Shown here piece after piece: positions 6,213 through 14,414 of a stretch of 22,367 nt of DNA. Origin of the DNA: DAOPZJ01 sp964587625 (lineage in GTDB: Bacteria; Bacillota; Clostridia; Oscillospirales; JAKOTC01); NCBI GenBank assembly GCA_964587625.1, contig CAZPLU010000038.1:1-22367 (forward strand), written 5' to 3'. Within the stretch, counting starts at the first letter, position 1. Every line of letters begins with the position of its first letter. The notes under the pieces were generated by a model that saw only the letters and a list, made by a program, of their open reading frames with translations, was not told the DNA's origin and made no database searches. The position numbers and the translations under genes were made by a program.

Positions 6213-7931
6213 ATGATTAAGCTGTTCCGATATTTAAAGAAATATACTTGGATGATCGTCGTGACGGTCGTGTTGATTTTCGCGCAGTGCATGGCCGATC
6301 TGACGCTGCCCGACCTGATGAGCGACATCATCAACAACGGCGTTTTGAAAGAGAATGTGCCGTATATCTGGGAGATCGGGTGGCAAATGCTGCTCGTGGC
6401 GCTCGGCAGCATGACGGCGGCGATCACGGCGGCTTTTTTGGCTTCGCGCATCGGCACGGGCTATGCGCGCGATCTGCGCAGCGAGGTTTTTCAAAAGGTC
6501 GAGGGCTTTTCCATTGCCGAGTTCGACAGCTTTTCGACCGCCTCGCTGATCACCCGCTCGACCAACGACATCCAGCAACTCGGTATGTTTGTGGTCATGA
6601 TGCTGCGCATCATGGTGTCCGCCCCGATCACAATGATCGGCGGCATCCTCAAGGGCTCGGCAAAAAGCAGCCGGCTGACCTGGATTTTGGCGGTTTCGAT
6701 TCCGGTGATTTTAATCCTCGTCGCAATTGTGATTCGTCTGACGACGAAATATTTCAAGCAGCTGCAGGAGCGCCTGGATCGGATGAATCTGGTGCTTCGC
6801 GAAGGGCTGACAGGCGTTCGGGTGATACGGGCGTTCGGGCGCGATGACCGGCAGGCCGACAGGTTTGAAGACGCCAATCGGAAATTGACCGACATCTCGC
6901 TGAAAGCGCAGCGCGTCATGGGTATCATGATGCCGACGATGATGCTGGTCATGAACATGACGCAGCTGGGTATCGTGTGGTTCGCGGGCCCGCTGATCGA
7001 CGCGGGGGAGATGGATCTCGGCGGTTTGATGGCGTTTATTCAATATGCGATTCAGATTTTGTTCTCGTTCCTGTTATTCGGTTTTATCTTTATGATGCTC
7101 CCCAGAGCCGCCGCTTCCGCGGCGCGTATTCGGGAGGTGTTAGACAGCAAGAGCGCAATCGGCGACCCCGAACATCCGGTCAGCCCGGAAAAGTCGGGCG
7201 CTGTCGTTTTTGAGAATGTGACCTTCGCCTATCCCGGCGCGGAACAGCCGACGCTTGAAAACATCAGCTTCAACGCAAAACGCGGCGAGACCGTGGCGAT
7301 CATCGGCGGCACCGGGTCGGGAAAATCCACCATTGCCGGACTGTTGATGCGCTTTTTTGATGTGAGCGGCGGCAGGGTCTTGGTCGACGGCACCGATGTG
7401 CGCGAGATGACCCAAACCGATTTACACGACCGTATCGGATATGTCCCCCAGACCGCGAAGCTGATCACCGGCACGATCTCGGACAACATCAAATTCGGAA
7501 ACCCCGAGGTGACCGACGAACAGACGGCGGCAGCCGCGAAAACCGCGCAGGCCGAAGAGTTTATCACGGGCCGCGAGGACGGGATGAACGCCGAGATCAC
7601 CCAGAGCGGCACCAATCTCTCGGGCGGTCAAAAGCAGCGTATTTCCATCGCCAGAGCCATCGCCAAAAAACCCGGAATCTTTATTTTTGACGACAGTTTT
7701 TCGGCGCTCGACTTCAAGACCGACGCGATGCTTCGGGCGGCGCTGAAAAAGGACACGGGCGGCGCGACGGTCATCGTCATCGCACAGCGCATCAATACGA
7801 TCATGAACGCCGACCGAATTCTCGTGCTGAACGAGGGGAAGGTCGCCGGAATCGGCACCCATGAGGAGTTGCTCAAGAGTTGCGATATCTACCGGGAAAT
7901 CGCATCCTCCCAGTTGGCGAATGAGGTGTGA
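6213..7931 (+). CDS. ABC exporter subunit A, heterodimeric, degenerate ATPase site
   Basis: A 572-residue half-transporter: an N-terminal six-helix ABC exporter domain (about 1-310), then a nucleotide-binding domain. Walker A is GGTGSGKST (about 365-373), the signature is canonical LSGGQKQR (about 469-476), and Walker B is IFIFDDSFSALD. The residue after the Walker B Asp is Asp instead of the catalytic Glu, and the H-loop reads AQRINTI with Gln for His. These changes mark the degenerate-site subunit of heterodimeric exporters of the TM287/288 and BmrCD type. The partner is the next gene. The likely job is drug or lipid/peptide efflux across the cytoplasmic membrane; the substrate is unknown. 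AAAGGAA precedes the start, and a well-formed promoter with an inverted repeat lies upstream. Confidence 0.92.
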   Translation: MIKLFRYLKKYTWMIVVTVVLIFAQCMADLTLPDLMSDIINNGVLKENVPYIWEIGWQMLLVALGSMTAAITAAFLASRIGTGYARDLRSEVFQKVEGFSIAEFDSFSTASLITRSTNDIQQLGMFVVMMLRIMVSAPITMIGGILKGSAKSSRLTWILAVSIPVILILVAIVIRLTTKYFKQLQERLDRMNLVLREGLTGVRVIRAFGRDDRQADRFEDANRKLTDISLKAQRVMGIMMPTMMLVMNMTQLGIVWFAGPLIDAGEMDLGGLMAFIQYAIQILFSFLLFGFIFMMLPRAAASAARIREVLDSKSAIGDPEHPVSPEKSGAVVFENVTFAYPGAEQPTLENISFNAKRGETVAIIGGTGSGKSTIAGLLMRFFDVSGGRVLVDGTDVREMTQTDLHDRIGYVPQTAKLITGTISDNIKFGNPEVTDEQTAAAAKTAQAEEFITGREDGMNAEITQSGTNLSGGQKQRISIARAIAKKPGIFIFDDSFSALDFKTDAMLRAALKKDTGGATVIVIAQRINTIMNADRILVLNEGKVAGIGTHEELLKSCDIYREIASSQLANEV

Positions 7932-7953
7932 GCGTGAAGAAATTTTTCACGCT
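7931..7953 (+). other. Intercistronic hairpin beginning at the subunit A stop codon
   Basis: AGCGTGAA (7931-7938) pairs with TTCACGCT (7946-7953) across a 7-base loop that may close by a G-U pair. There is no T-run after it, so it is unlikely to terminate transcription. It could stabilise or process the two-gene mRNA. Confidence 0.45.
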
Positions 7954-7980
7954 ACTTACAGAAAGGGATGAACTTTAACT

Positions 7981-10089
7981 ATGGCGGCGCGCGAAAAAAA
8001 TTATGGCAATGAATTCAAGCAGCAGCGCATGCGCGGTCCCGGGATGGGGCCGCCGGGCATGATGGCGGGCGGCAAGGCGAAGGATTTTAAAGGCACGACA
8101 AAGAAGCTGGTCAAATATCTCAAGCCGCACGGACTTACGTTGATTGTCGTATTGTTTCTGACCGTCGCCTCTACGATATTTACATTGAATACGCCAAAGA
8201 TATTGGGCAACGCGACGAATGCACTGATGACCGGTTATATGTCCAAGACCGCGGTCAAGATGATGACCGAGAACGAGGGCAATCCGCAATTTGCCGCCGC
8301 GCTGGCGGCTTCGGGTATCACGCCGCTCTCGCAGTGCGTCGACAACGCCCAAAAGGCCGCGTCGTTTGAAAAGATTGTCGGACTGCTGCAGCAGATGCCC
8401 CCGAGCGGGGAATCCGCGTTGGGGAATATGGCGCTTGCGGCGGAATATTACGATGAAATCATCGAAAACATCTCCCGAACCGGCGGCGCGGTGGACTTTT
8501 CCGAAATCGGTCAAATTGCAATGACGCTGATCGCGCTGTACCTGGCGGCTGCCGCCTGCAGTTTTATTCAGGTTTTTATAATGGCCGGCGTGACCCAGAA
8601 GGTCGTCTTTCAAATGCGCAGCGACGTCAACGCCAAATTATCCAAGCTGCCGTTAAAATACTTTGACTCCCAATCGCACGGCGATATCCTCTCACGCGTG
8701 ACCAACGACGTCGACACGGTCAGCCATTCGCTGCAGCAATCGCTGACCCAGATCATCTCGTCGGTCGTGATGGTCATCGGCATCTTGTACATGATGCTGA
8801 CCATCAGCGGCACGATGACGCTGATTACCATCCTGTCATTGCCGGTCTCGCTCGGCATCACGATCTTCTTCACCAAGCGCTCCCAGAAGTATTTCCGCGG
8901 CCAGCAGAAATCACTCGGTCAGGTCAACGGCCACGTCGAGGAGATGTACGGCTGCCACAATGTGGTCAAGGCCTACAACTACGAAAAAACCGCGATTGAG
9001 GAGTTTGAGCGCAACAACCGGGAGCTTTACCAAAACGGCTGGAAAGCGCAGTTTGTATCCGGCAGCATGATGCCGATGGTCGGTTTTATCGGCAACATCG
9101 TCTATGTCGCGGTCTGTGTGGCGGGCGGCATCATCGCCTCCGAGGGCATGATCATGATCGGCAGCATTCAGGCGTTTATCCAATATTCGCGCCAGTTCAA
9201 CCAGCCGATCGCGCAGGCCGCCCAGATTGTCAACATCATGCAGTCGACCATGGCGGCCGCAGAGCGGGTCTTCGAGACGCTCGAACAACCCGAACAGAGC
9301 CCCGACACGGCGGGCGCGCCGAAACTGACTCAGCCCAAAGGCGCGGTCAAGTTCGACTCGATTCAATTCGGTTATGAACCCGACAAGACCCTGATCCGCG
9401 GGATTTCGCTTGACATCAAGCCCGGTCAGACCATCGCGGTCGTCGGACCGACCGGCGCGGGCAAGACGACATTGGTCAATCTGCTGATGCGGTTTTATGA
9501 ACTCGAAGGCGGAAAAATCACGATTGACGGCGTGGACATCGCCGATATGAACCGCGAGGATCTGCGCGGCCTGTTCGGCATGGTGCTGCAGGACACCTGG
9601 CTGTTCAACGGCACGATTGAGGAAAACATCGCCTACGGTGCCGAGAAGCCCGACCATATAGGGATTGTGACGGCTGCCAAAGCGGCGCATGCCGACCACT
9701 TCGTCCGCACGCTGCCCGAGGGTTATAACACGGTCATCCGCGAGGACGCGGGCAATATCTCGCAGGGGCAGCGGCAGCTATTGACGATTGCGCGCGCGGT
9801 GCTGAAAGACCCGGCGATTTTGATTTTGGACGAGGCGACCTCCTCGGTCGACACCCGCACCGAGGTTTTGATTCAAGAGGCCATGCACCGGCTGATGAAG
9901 AACCGCACCAGCTTTGTGATCGCGCACCGGCTCTCGACGATCCGCAACGCCGACAGCATCCTCGTGATGAACCACGGCGACATCATCGAAACCGGCTCGC
10001 ATGAGGAACTGATGAGACAAAACGGCTTTTACGCCGATCTGTACCGCAGCCAGTTCCTCGGCAGACCCGAGGAGAACAATATCGCTTAA
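7981..10089 (+). CDS. ABC exporter subunit B, heterodimeric, consensus ATPase site
   Basis: A 702-residue half-transporter and partner of the preceding gene. The N-terminus is Met/Gly/Pro-rich (MRGPGMGPPGMMAGG, about 17-31). The first membrane helix (about 53-70) is followed by a long extracytoplasmic insert (about 80-175), then the remaining helices and a nucleotide-binding domain. Walker A is GPTGAGKTT (about 488-496). Walker B ILILDEATSSVD keeps the catalytic Glu, and the H-loop AHRLSTI keeps His. The signature is non-canonical, ISQGQRQ instead of LSGGQ. That is the expected counterpart: this signature faces the degenerate site of subunit A, while the consensus site pairs this Walker A/B with subunit A's LSGGQ. 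The large insert between helices 1 and 2 is typical of the BmrD/YheH side. An AAAGGGATG site precedes the start, and a terminator follows at 10100-10131. Confidence 0.92.
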   Translation: MAAREKNYGNEFKQQRMRGPGMGPPGMMAGGKAKDFKGTTKKLVKYLKPHGLTLIVVLFLTVASTIFTLNTPKILGNATNALMTGYMSKTAVKMMTENEGNPQFAAALAASGITPLSQCVDNAQKAASFEKIVGLLQQMPPSGESALGNMALAAEYYDEIIENISRTGGAVDFSEIGQIAMTLIALYLAAAACSFIQVFIMAGVTQKVVFQMRSDVNAKLSKLPLKYFDSQSHGDILSRVTNDVDTVSHSLQQSLTQIISSVVMVIGILYMMLTISGTMTLITILSLPVSLGITIFFTKRSQKYFRGQQKSLGQVNGHVEEMYGCHNVVKAYNYEKTAIEEFERNNRELYQNGWKAQFVSGSMMPMVGFIGNIVYVAVCVAGGIIASEGMIMIGSIQAFIQYSRQFNQPIAQAAQIVNIMQSTMAAAERVFETLEQPEQSPDTAGAPKLTQPKGAVKFDSIQFGYEPDKTLIRGISLDIKPGQTIAVVGPTGAGKTTLVNLLMRFYELEGGKITIDGVDIADMNREDLRGLFGMVLQDTWLFNGTIEENIAYGAEKPDHIGIVTAAKAAHADHFVRTLPEGYNTVIREDAGNISQGQRQLLTIARAVLKDPAILILDEATSSVDTRTEVLIQEAMHRLMKNRTSFVIAHRLSTIRNADSILVMNHGDIIETGSHEELMRQNGFYADLYRSQFLGRPEENNIA

Positions 10090-10099
10090 TCAATTATAA

Positions 10100-10131
10100 A
10101 AAGAGACCGGGGCGAACGCCTCGGTCTCTTT
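10100..10131. terminator. Bidirectional terminator after the ABC operon
   Basis: A 15-bp stem (10100-10114 with 10117-10131; one G-U pair in RNA) lies between convergent genes. The plus strand continues TCTCTTTCACTTTAT. The minus strand runs into TCTCTTTTTATAATT, so it is strongest for the lipoprotein gene. Confidence 0.85.
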
Positions 10132-10151
10132 CACTTTATGCGCTTGTAAAG

Positions 10152-11434
10152 TTATTTGTAAATGATGATTTGATAACTTTGATTTTCCGTACCATCCGTA
10201 ACGGAGTCATAAACTGAGCAGAGCATGACATAACCACCACCCGGCAGATCTTGAATGGCGCTGTAATTATATTGATATTGCTTTCCGCACAGATATTTAA
10301 AAATCAATTCCGCTCCGGATTGCGTCACACGGTATAATTCGATATGTCGATTTGCTTCGGGAGGGGTGCGTGTAATATATAAATCGCCGTCAAAAACTTC
10401 ATAATTGATTTCGGCGTTATAAAAATCTTCGTCGGGGTTAAACGTGTAATCCGTCGTAATTGAACCGTCGGAGAGATTGACGCGGTTGACCTCGACGCCG
10501 TAATTCGTCGTAATCCGATATTCATCGGAGCGGGTGATTTTGTTGAAATATTGAATCGTGTGGTTCCCGATCCATGTAAACCCAAAAAATAAATAATCAT
10601 ATTCCTGATTGGCGTTGAGTTTATTTCATCCCAATATCCGGTGACGGGGTCGATGACGCCTAAATAGGTGTTTTTATTGTCATCGCCATATTTTTTAAAT
10701 GAAATTTTTTTGCCGTCCGGGGAGAAAACGACATCAGAGGCCCGGAAGTAATCCTCAAAACGTTTTTTACCGGTTTCGGTATCGGTAACGTAATATTTTC
10801 CGTACCCCGAAATTGTTCCGGGATTTTTAGCCCTGTATGCATAACAGCTTAAGTCGGGGGACATCACCATGGTCTCGACGATTTCCCCGGGGGCGTCAAC
10901 CGAGCCGGTTTTCACAAGTGTGTCGCCGGAAAAGATATAATACCGGCCTGAAAAACACAGGGCGAATTTTCCGTCCGCCGCTTTCGTAAGCCGCATTTTA
11001 TTATTCATAAGTCCATGATATTCAACATCCGGGGAATAATAATCGTCGACATCATGAATGAATCCTTCTTTTCCGAAGTGATCCGCATAGAGCTTTGTTG
11101 TGGTTTTTTCAGAGATGTTATACCTGTATATTTCATGGGAGAAACCCAGCGTAATATCGGCGGGATTCCCAAGGCGGTAAGAAATTATCAAATTTTCGTC
11201 GTCTAAAACTAAAATTTGCATTCTTGAATTGTCATCGGTAAAGCCGTTTAATTCGTCAACGGAAAATTTTGATATTTCCGGTTGGAGTGAAGAAGGTGCG
11301 GATTCGATCGAAGCGGTTGAAAATTCGGACATGTCGTTTTGCGGCGAAACGGCGGGCGTACACGCGGTGATGAAAAACATAAAAATTGTCAGGATTAATA
11401 AAAAATGCAGTTGTGTCGATTTCAAATGAATCAC
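10152..11434 (-). pseudogene. Beta-propeller-like lipoprotein gene with one-base frameshift
   Basis: The gene starts at 11434 with GAGGTG upstream and a lipoprotein signal (hydrophobic LLILTIFMFFITA, then Cys at 25), so the product would be a lipid-anchored surface protein. A Ser/Pro-rich linker follows. The body has SPDLSCYAY and FSPDGKKISFKK, the SPDG-type turns of TolB/WD40-like propeller blades. Around 10620-10627 the sense frame changes by one base. Upstream it reads VIDPVTGYWDE; downstream it resumes KLNANQEYDYLFFGFTW and runs to SYQIIIYK and a stop at 10152. The full length of 1283 bases is one short of a multiple of three, consistent with a one-base deletion in an A-run (T-run on the plus strand). 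Restored length would be about 427 residues. Without repair the frame reads garbled sequence to 10325. Function unknown; sequencing error, phase variation or decay are all possible. Confidence 0.8.
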
Positions 11435-11478
11435 CTCATAATTATTTTAAACGGGTTTTACACCATCCGTTAACTGAA

Positions 11479-11506
11479 TTATTACACAAGTTATAAAAGC
11501 GTTCAA
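11479..11506 (-). promoter_or_regulatory. Likely promoter of the propeller lipoprotein gene
   Basis: On the minus strand the -35 is TTGAAC (11506-11501), the spacer is 16 bases and the -10 is TAATAA (11484-11479). It lies about 45 bases upstream of the start codon. Confidence 0.45.
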
Positions 11507-11560
11507 CCATATGTTGCCAAAAAAACAATTTTTGTTTGATTTATCCGATTTTATACGTCA

Positions 11561-11590
11561 AAAAAGGACTTTATGTCGAAAGCCCTTTTT
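11561..11590 (-). terminator. Terminator of the ttcA-like gene
   Basis: A 12-base stem with one mismatch (11561-11572 with 11579-11590) and a six-base loop. On the minus strand it ends CCTTTTTTGAC. It lies 55 bases past the stop of the ttcA-like gene. Confidence 0.75.
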
Positions 11591-11644
11591 GTATCTTGCA
11601 TATGAGGCGGGTCGCAACCGTGAATATTTGAGCCGATTTGAATT

Positions 11645-12358
11645 TTACCACCCGCAGATATGGCCGCGGCGCATCGCGCCCAGAATGCGTTCGCGGGCGT
11701 CGGGGAAGCGGGTCTTTTCGAGCTCGCCCAAAAACGCCTTGGTCCGATTTCGCTGCCCCTCGCAGTCGTGCGGGCATTTGTTTTTCAGCACCGGAATGCC
11801 GAGCCGAGCGACCGCCGCCTCGACTTCCGATTCGCGCATCCAAGACAGCGGGCGGATGACCGTGATGTTTTTCCGTGACAGCCAGGTCACGGGTCTGTAG
11901 CAGCCGATGCGGCCCTCCATCAACAAATTCATCAAAAAGGTCTCGGCGGCGTCGTCGGCGTGGTGGCCGAGCGCGACTTTGTTGCAGCCGAGCTCTTTTG
12001 CGAGGTCGTGCAACGCGCCGCGCCGCATTTTGGCGCAGAGCGAGCAGGGGTTCTCCTCTTTGCGGATATCGAAGACGATCTGCCCGATGTCGGTGCGTCG
12101 GACATAAAACGGCACGCCGATGGATTCGCAGTGTTTTTGAATTTCCGAACAGTCGGCGTCGGCGCCGTCGAAGCGCAGGTCGATCATCACGGCGGCGAGG
12201 CCGTACGGAACCGGGTAAAACCGGCGCAGCTCATGCAGGGCGGCCAGCGTCAGCATGCTGTCCTTGCCGCCCGAAACGCCGACCGCGATTTTATCGCCGT
12301 TTGCGATCATATCATATTCCTGCACCGCTTTGCGCACCAAACTCAAGACCTTTTGCAC
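11645..12358 (-). CDS. TtcA-family PP-loop ATPase (tRNA 2-thiocytidine synthesis)
   Basis: A 237-residue protein of the TtcA/TilS PP-loop superfamily. The ATP pyrophosphatase loop is VGVSGGKDS (Ser29-Ser34). NPCSLCAKMRRGAL carries the CxxC of TtcA that, with a later Cys (here CPHDC), holds an iron-sulfur cluster. LGHHADDAAETFLMNLL is the second family motif. TtcA thiolates C32 in certain tRNAs in the cytoplasm. The start is a GTG at 12358: GGGAGGTG sits six bases upstream and a well-formed promoter lies at 12380-12408, whereas the frame is open to 12643 only by chance. The predicted transcript leader is about 15 bases. It is monocistronic with its own terminator. Exact tRNA target is inference; clostridial relatives can differ from E. 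coli TtcA. Confidence 0.85.
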   Translation of the reverse strand: MQKVLSLVRKAVQEYDMIANGDKIAVGVSGGKDSMLTLAALHELRRFYPVPYGLAAVMIDLRFDGADADCSEIQKHCESIGVPFYVRRTDIGQIVFDIRKEENPCSLCAKMRRGALHDLAKELGCNKVALGHHADDAAETFLMNLLMEGRIGCYRPVTWLSRKNITVIRPLSWMRESEVEAAVARLGIPVLKNKCPHDCEGQRNRTKAFLGELEKTRFPDARERILGAMRRGHICGW

Positions 12359-12379
12359 GCGTTCACCTCCCGCTTTGTC

Positions 12380-12408
12380 ACTATAACATTTTTGCAGGCG
12401 TGTGACAA
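12380..12408 (-). promoter_or_regulatory. Sigma-A promoter of the ttcA-like gene
   Basis: On the minus strand the -35 is TTGTCA (12408-12403), the spacer is 17 bases and the -10 is TATAGT (12385-12380). It supports the GTG start at 12358 rather than the longer open frame, which would begin upstream of the promoter. Confidence 0.75.
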
Positions 12409-12421
12409 GGATGGGCGAAAC

Positions 12422-12561
12422 GTGTGAAATGACGGTTTCATGTAATTTCATGCGGCTTAAATGGCTTATCATTTCCCGTGTTCGCATATTCTGCATGGGG
12501 ATACCGGTAAATGCGGGTGTTACGTCATATCGTTTCACGCTTTGGTTTTTACATTTCACAC
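12422..12561. other. Intergenic stretch upstream of the ttcA-like gene with TTTCA-type motifs
   Basis: The 230-base gap between the divergent genes holds several TTTCA/TGAAA motifs. Two are exact inverses, GTGTGAAATG (12422-12431) and CATTTCACAC (12552-12561), 120 bases apart. A 38-codon ATG frame here lacks a ribosome binding site. No RNA gene was recognised. Confidence 0.3.
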
Positions 12562-12588
12562 TCTGAAATTCGGCGGTGACACAGGGAG

Positions 12589-13299
12589 TTGTTTGGAATT
12601 TTAAGGGTTGCGCGGCCGGCGTTTTTGAGAGGGCAACCGGCACGCAGCAGCGTCGAGATCGCGCAGTGCCGCGTCGGTGCGGTGCGCTATTATGAGATCT
12701 ATCTGCGGCTCGGGCGCGACGGCGACGCCGAGGCGCTGCTGTTTGAACAGATGCGCCCGTTTATGAGCCCGCGACCGGTCGCGGGCGGCGTTCGCCTGCC
12801 CGATATCACCTATTTTTCGCCGGATCATTATATCAAAGAAGTGCTGTTGAATACCGCGCTGCGCTGCGCCTGCTACATCGGCGGGATGGTCGGCGTGATC
12901 GAGCCGTCGGGCGACGGTTCGGTTGCGACGAAATTTAAGCGGTTTTGCGAGACGGTTTTGATCGACGCTGAAACGGGTTTCGGGGCGATTCCCGATTGCA
13001 ATATGATCATCTCGTTTTCGGGGCTTGCGGGACTCGGCGCGCCGCCCGCGGAAGCGGTGGAGCGCGCTGTGATTTTTACCAACGCACCGGATTTTTTTAC
13101 CGCGGGACTGACCGTCGACCGGGTTTTGCCTGCGATTCCGCCCGCCGTCGTCGTGCCGCCGGAAGTCGATCCGACCGAGTTTATCGCCGCCTGCCATACA
13201 TTGTCGGGGATGTACGGGCTCGCCGCGCTGCCGCCCCAAAAATTGTTTTCACGCGGGAAGGTGATTTCGTTTGCCGATATCGAGCGGTTCGGAATATAA
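12589..13299 (+). CDS. Hypothetical protein, start unclear, possibly 5'-truncated
   Basis: I do not recognise this protein (up to 236 residues). The frame opens after a TGA at 12577 and its first possible start is a TTG at 12589 directly abutting GGGAG, with no usable spacing. A later GTG near 12681 is another option. The composition looks like real protein: a mixed alpha/beta body with IKEVLLNTALRCACYIGGMVGVIEP (about 84-108), GFGAIPDCNMIISFSGLAGLG (about 131-151), and Pro-rich VLPAIPPAVVVPPEVDPTEF (about 179-198). There are no signal peptide, clear membrane segments or known motif. Coding GC is higher than the AT-rich patch before it. It may be a gene that lost its 5' end, or one using an unusual start. 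A hairpin terminator follows the stop. Confidence 0.55.
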   Translation: MFGILRVARPAFLRGQPARSSVEIAQCRVGAVRYYEIYLRLGRDGDAEALLFEQMRPFMSPRPVAGGVRLPDITYFSPDHYIKEVLLNTALRCACYIGGMVGVIEPSGDGSVATKFKRFCETVLIDAETGFGAIPDCNMIISFSGLAGLGAPPAEAVERAVIFTNAPDFFTAGLTVDRVLPAIPPAVVVPPEVDPTEFIAACHTLSGMYGLAALPPQKLFSRGKVISFADIERFGI

Positions 13300-13301
13300 A
13301 A

Positions 13302-13326
13302 GAGAACGGGCGTGAAGCCCGTTCTC
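13302..13326. terminator. Bidirectional terminator between the hypothetical gene and the SASP gene
   Basis: A perfect 10-bp stem GAGAACGGGC / GCCCGTTCTC has a five-base loop. The minus strand continues TTTTATATT, a good U-run, so it best ends the SASP transcript. The plus strand lacks a U-run. Confidence 0.7.
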
Positions 13327-13453
13327 CCAAGTGGGGCGACATAAGTCCCACCCGCTTTGCAATCCCCGCCGCAAGATGTCTCACAACGGCGGCAATGCCC
13401 GCTTTCGCGTTCGTTGCCGACCAAAAGGCGGTTGCCAGTTCGTTTAGTTTTAC

Positions 13454-13639
13454 CTAAGAGTTTTTAGCGATGTTAATCATCTTCTGGACCATTCTGCCGC
13501 CGACCGATCCGGCCTGGACAGTGGTCAGTGTGTCGATATTAGAGAGGTCGACACCCAGTTCTTTTGACGATTCCATCTTGAAACGGTTCAAGGTGTCACG
13601 GGCATTTTTGGTGTTGCCGCTTTTATTACTCACGATCAT
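13454..13639 (-). CDS. Alpha/beta-type small acid-soluble spore protein (SASP)
   Basis: A 61-residue protein. The central FKMESSKELGVDL (about 20-32) matches the GPR protease-cleavage region of alpha/beta SASPs (FKxExxxELGV). QAGSVGGRMVQKMI (about 42-55) matches the C-terminal SVGGEMVKR(L/M) motif. These proteins coat and protect DNA in the dormant spore core and are degraded to amino acids at germination. The ATG at 13639 has GAAGGGAG just upstream. A sigma-G promoter is expected by family knowledge but I could not identify a convincing one. The gene is evidence that the organism forms spores. The frame stays open past its TAG stop, which is probably chance. Confidence 0.9.
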   Translation of the reverse strand: MIVSNKSGNTKNARDTLNRFKMESSKELGVDLSNIDTLTTVQAGSVGGRMVQKMINIAKNS

Positions 13640-13731
13640 TTACTCCCTTCGTAAACGTGTGCCCGAAAAATGAAACAGCCAATTCGGGCTCGCTCTTATT
13701 TTTGCACATACGGGGTTCTTTACTCTGGTAA

Positions 13732-14238
13732 TTAGCGGTCGGGCGAACACACAGACGATTCCACATTTTGATCGGTTTTTGCCAAACCTCTGTTCGGCTC
13801 GCGGACTTCGCATAAGATTTTGACCGCCGCCGCCGCAAGCATCGGATATGCGTTGCCGACGCTGCCGCGAAACGGAAACTCAAACGGCTCGTAAAAATGC
13901 CCGTCAAGGCATTGAACCGGGCGCAAAAGACAAATTTGCAGACGTCCTTTTTGTAAACTCGAAAACGTCAGATCGCAGTCCGCGCCGAGACCGCAATGCA
14001 AATCGCCCGCAATTCCCTCGCCGCAGGCCACGGTTATTTTTGCCTTGCAGTCATCCGAACCGGGGACTTGCGCGTTGATACCGGCATCGGGGGACGCCGC
14101 GGGGTTGAAAAGAATCAGCAGGTCGGCATTGGCGGCAGCCGGTAAAAACTCCGCCCGTTCCCGCAGAGAGCGATCCATCGCATGGGCGTATTTTTGGACT
14201 TTTTCGAGATTTTGAGGACAATTTACAACAAATTTCAA
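13732..14238 (-). CDS. Hypothetical protein (168 aa), unrecognised
   Basis: I do not recognise this 168-residue protein. The frame starts with TTG at 14238, with GGTGA four bases upstream and AAAGGAT further up; no earlier start is available, and the first internal Met (residue 21) lacks a site. It has a basic/acidic N-terminal helix (LEKVQKYAHAMDRSLRERAEFL), then ADLLILFNPAAS (about 38-49). The rest is a beta-rich portion with several Cys (CKAKITVACGEG, GLGADCDL, QICLLRPVQC), and AYPMLAAAAVKILCEVRE near the C-terminus. There is no signal peptide. It is divergent from the 549-residue gene and upstream of, and co-directional with, the SASP gene (92-base gap), so it might be sporulation-associated. 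That link is only positional. Confidence 0.6.
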   Translation of the reverse strand: MKFVVNCPQNLEKVQKYAHAMDRSLRERAEFLPAAANADLLILFNPAASPDAGINAQVPGSDDCKAKITVACGEGIAGDLHCGLGADCDLTFSSLQKGRLQICLLRPVQCLDGHFYEPFEFPFRGSVGNAYPMLAAAAVKILCEVREPNRGLAKTDQNVESSVCSPDR

Positions 14239-14260
14239 ATGTTCACCGATCCTTTATTGG

Positions 14261-14289
14261 TTGACTTATCATCATGCGGGTGCTATACT
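14261..14289 (+). promoter_or_regulatory. Sigma-A promoter for the 549-residue gene
   Basis: The -35 is TTGACT (14261-14266), the spacer is 17 bases and the -10 is TATACT (14284-14289). The predicted leader is about 120 bases before the start at 14415; no riboswitch was recognised in it. Confidence 0.75.
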
Positions 14290-14414
14290 TTACGCAAGCT
14301 TTCGGGTACACTACGCACGCGGGTTTTAACCGAAAACGCAAACCCACGGTGTTATCATAACCGCAAAACTGTTTTGAAAAACACAGCGGCACACGGAAAG
14401 GAAAGATTGCCTTT

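Noticed and set aside
8911..9699. 262-codon minus-strand frame antisense to ABC subunit B
   Set aside because: The His/Arg/Asp/Leu-rich composition mirrors the sense codons; no homology or start site.
12359..12643. N-terminal extension of the ttcA-like protein to 12643
   Set aside because: It would pass through the sigma-A promoter at 12380-12408; the GTG at 12358 has a strong ribosome binding site and fits family length.
13660..13690. Terminator-like GCCCGAA/TTCGGGC inverted repeat upstream of the SASP gene
   Set aside because: Only a 7-bp stem with a 15-base loop and no U-run; too weak to call.
14290..14414. Possible riboswitch in the 120-base leader of the 549-residue gene
   Set aside because: Only a weak GGGTTT/AAACCC pairing was seen; no known aptamer core or terminator/anti-terminator pair.
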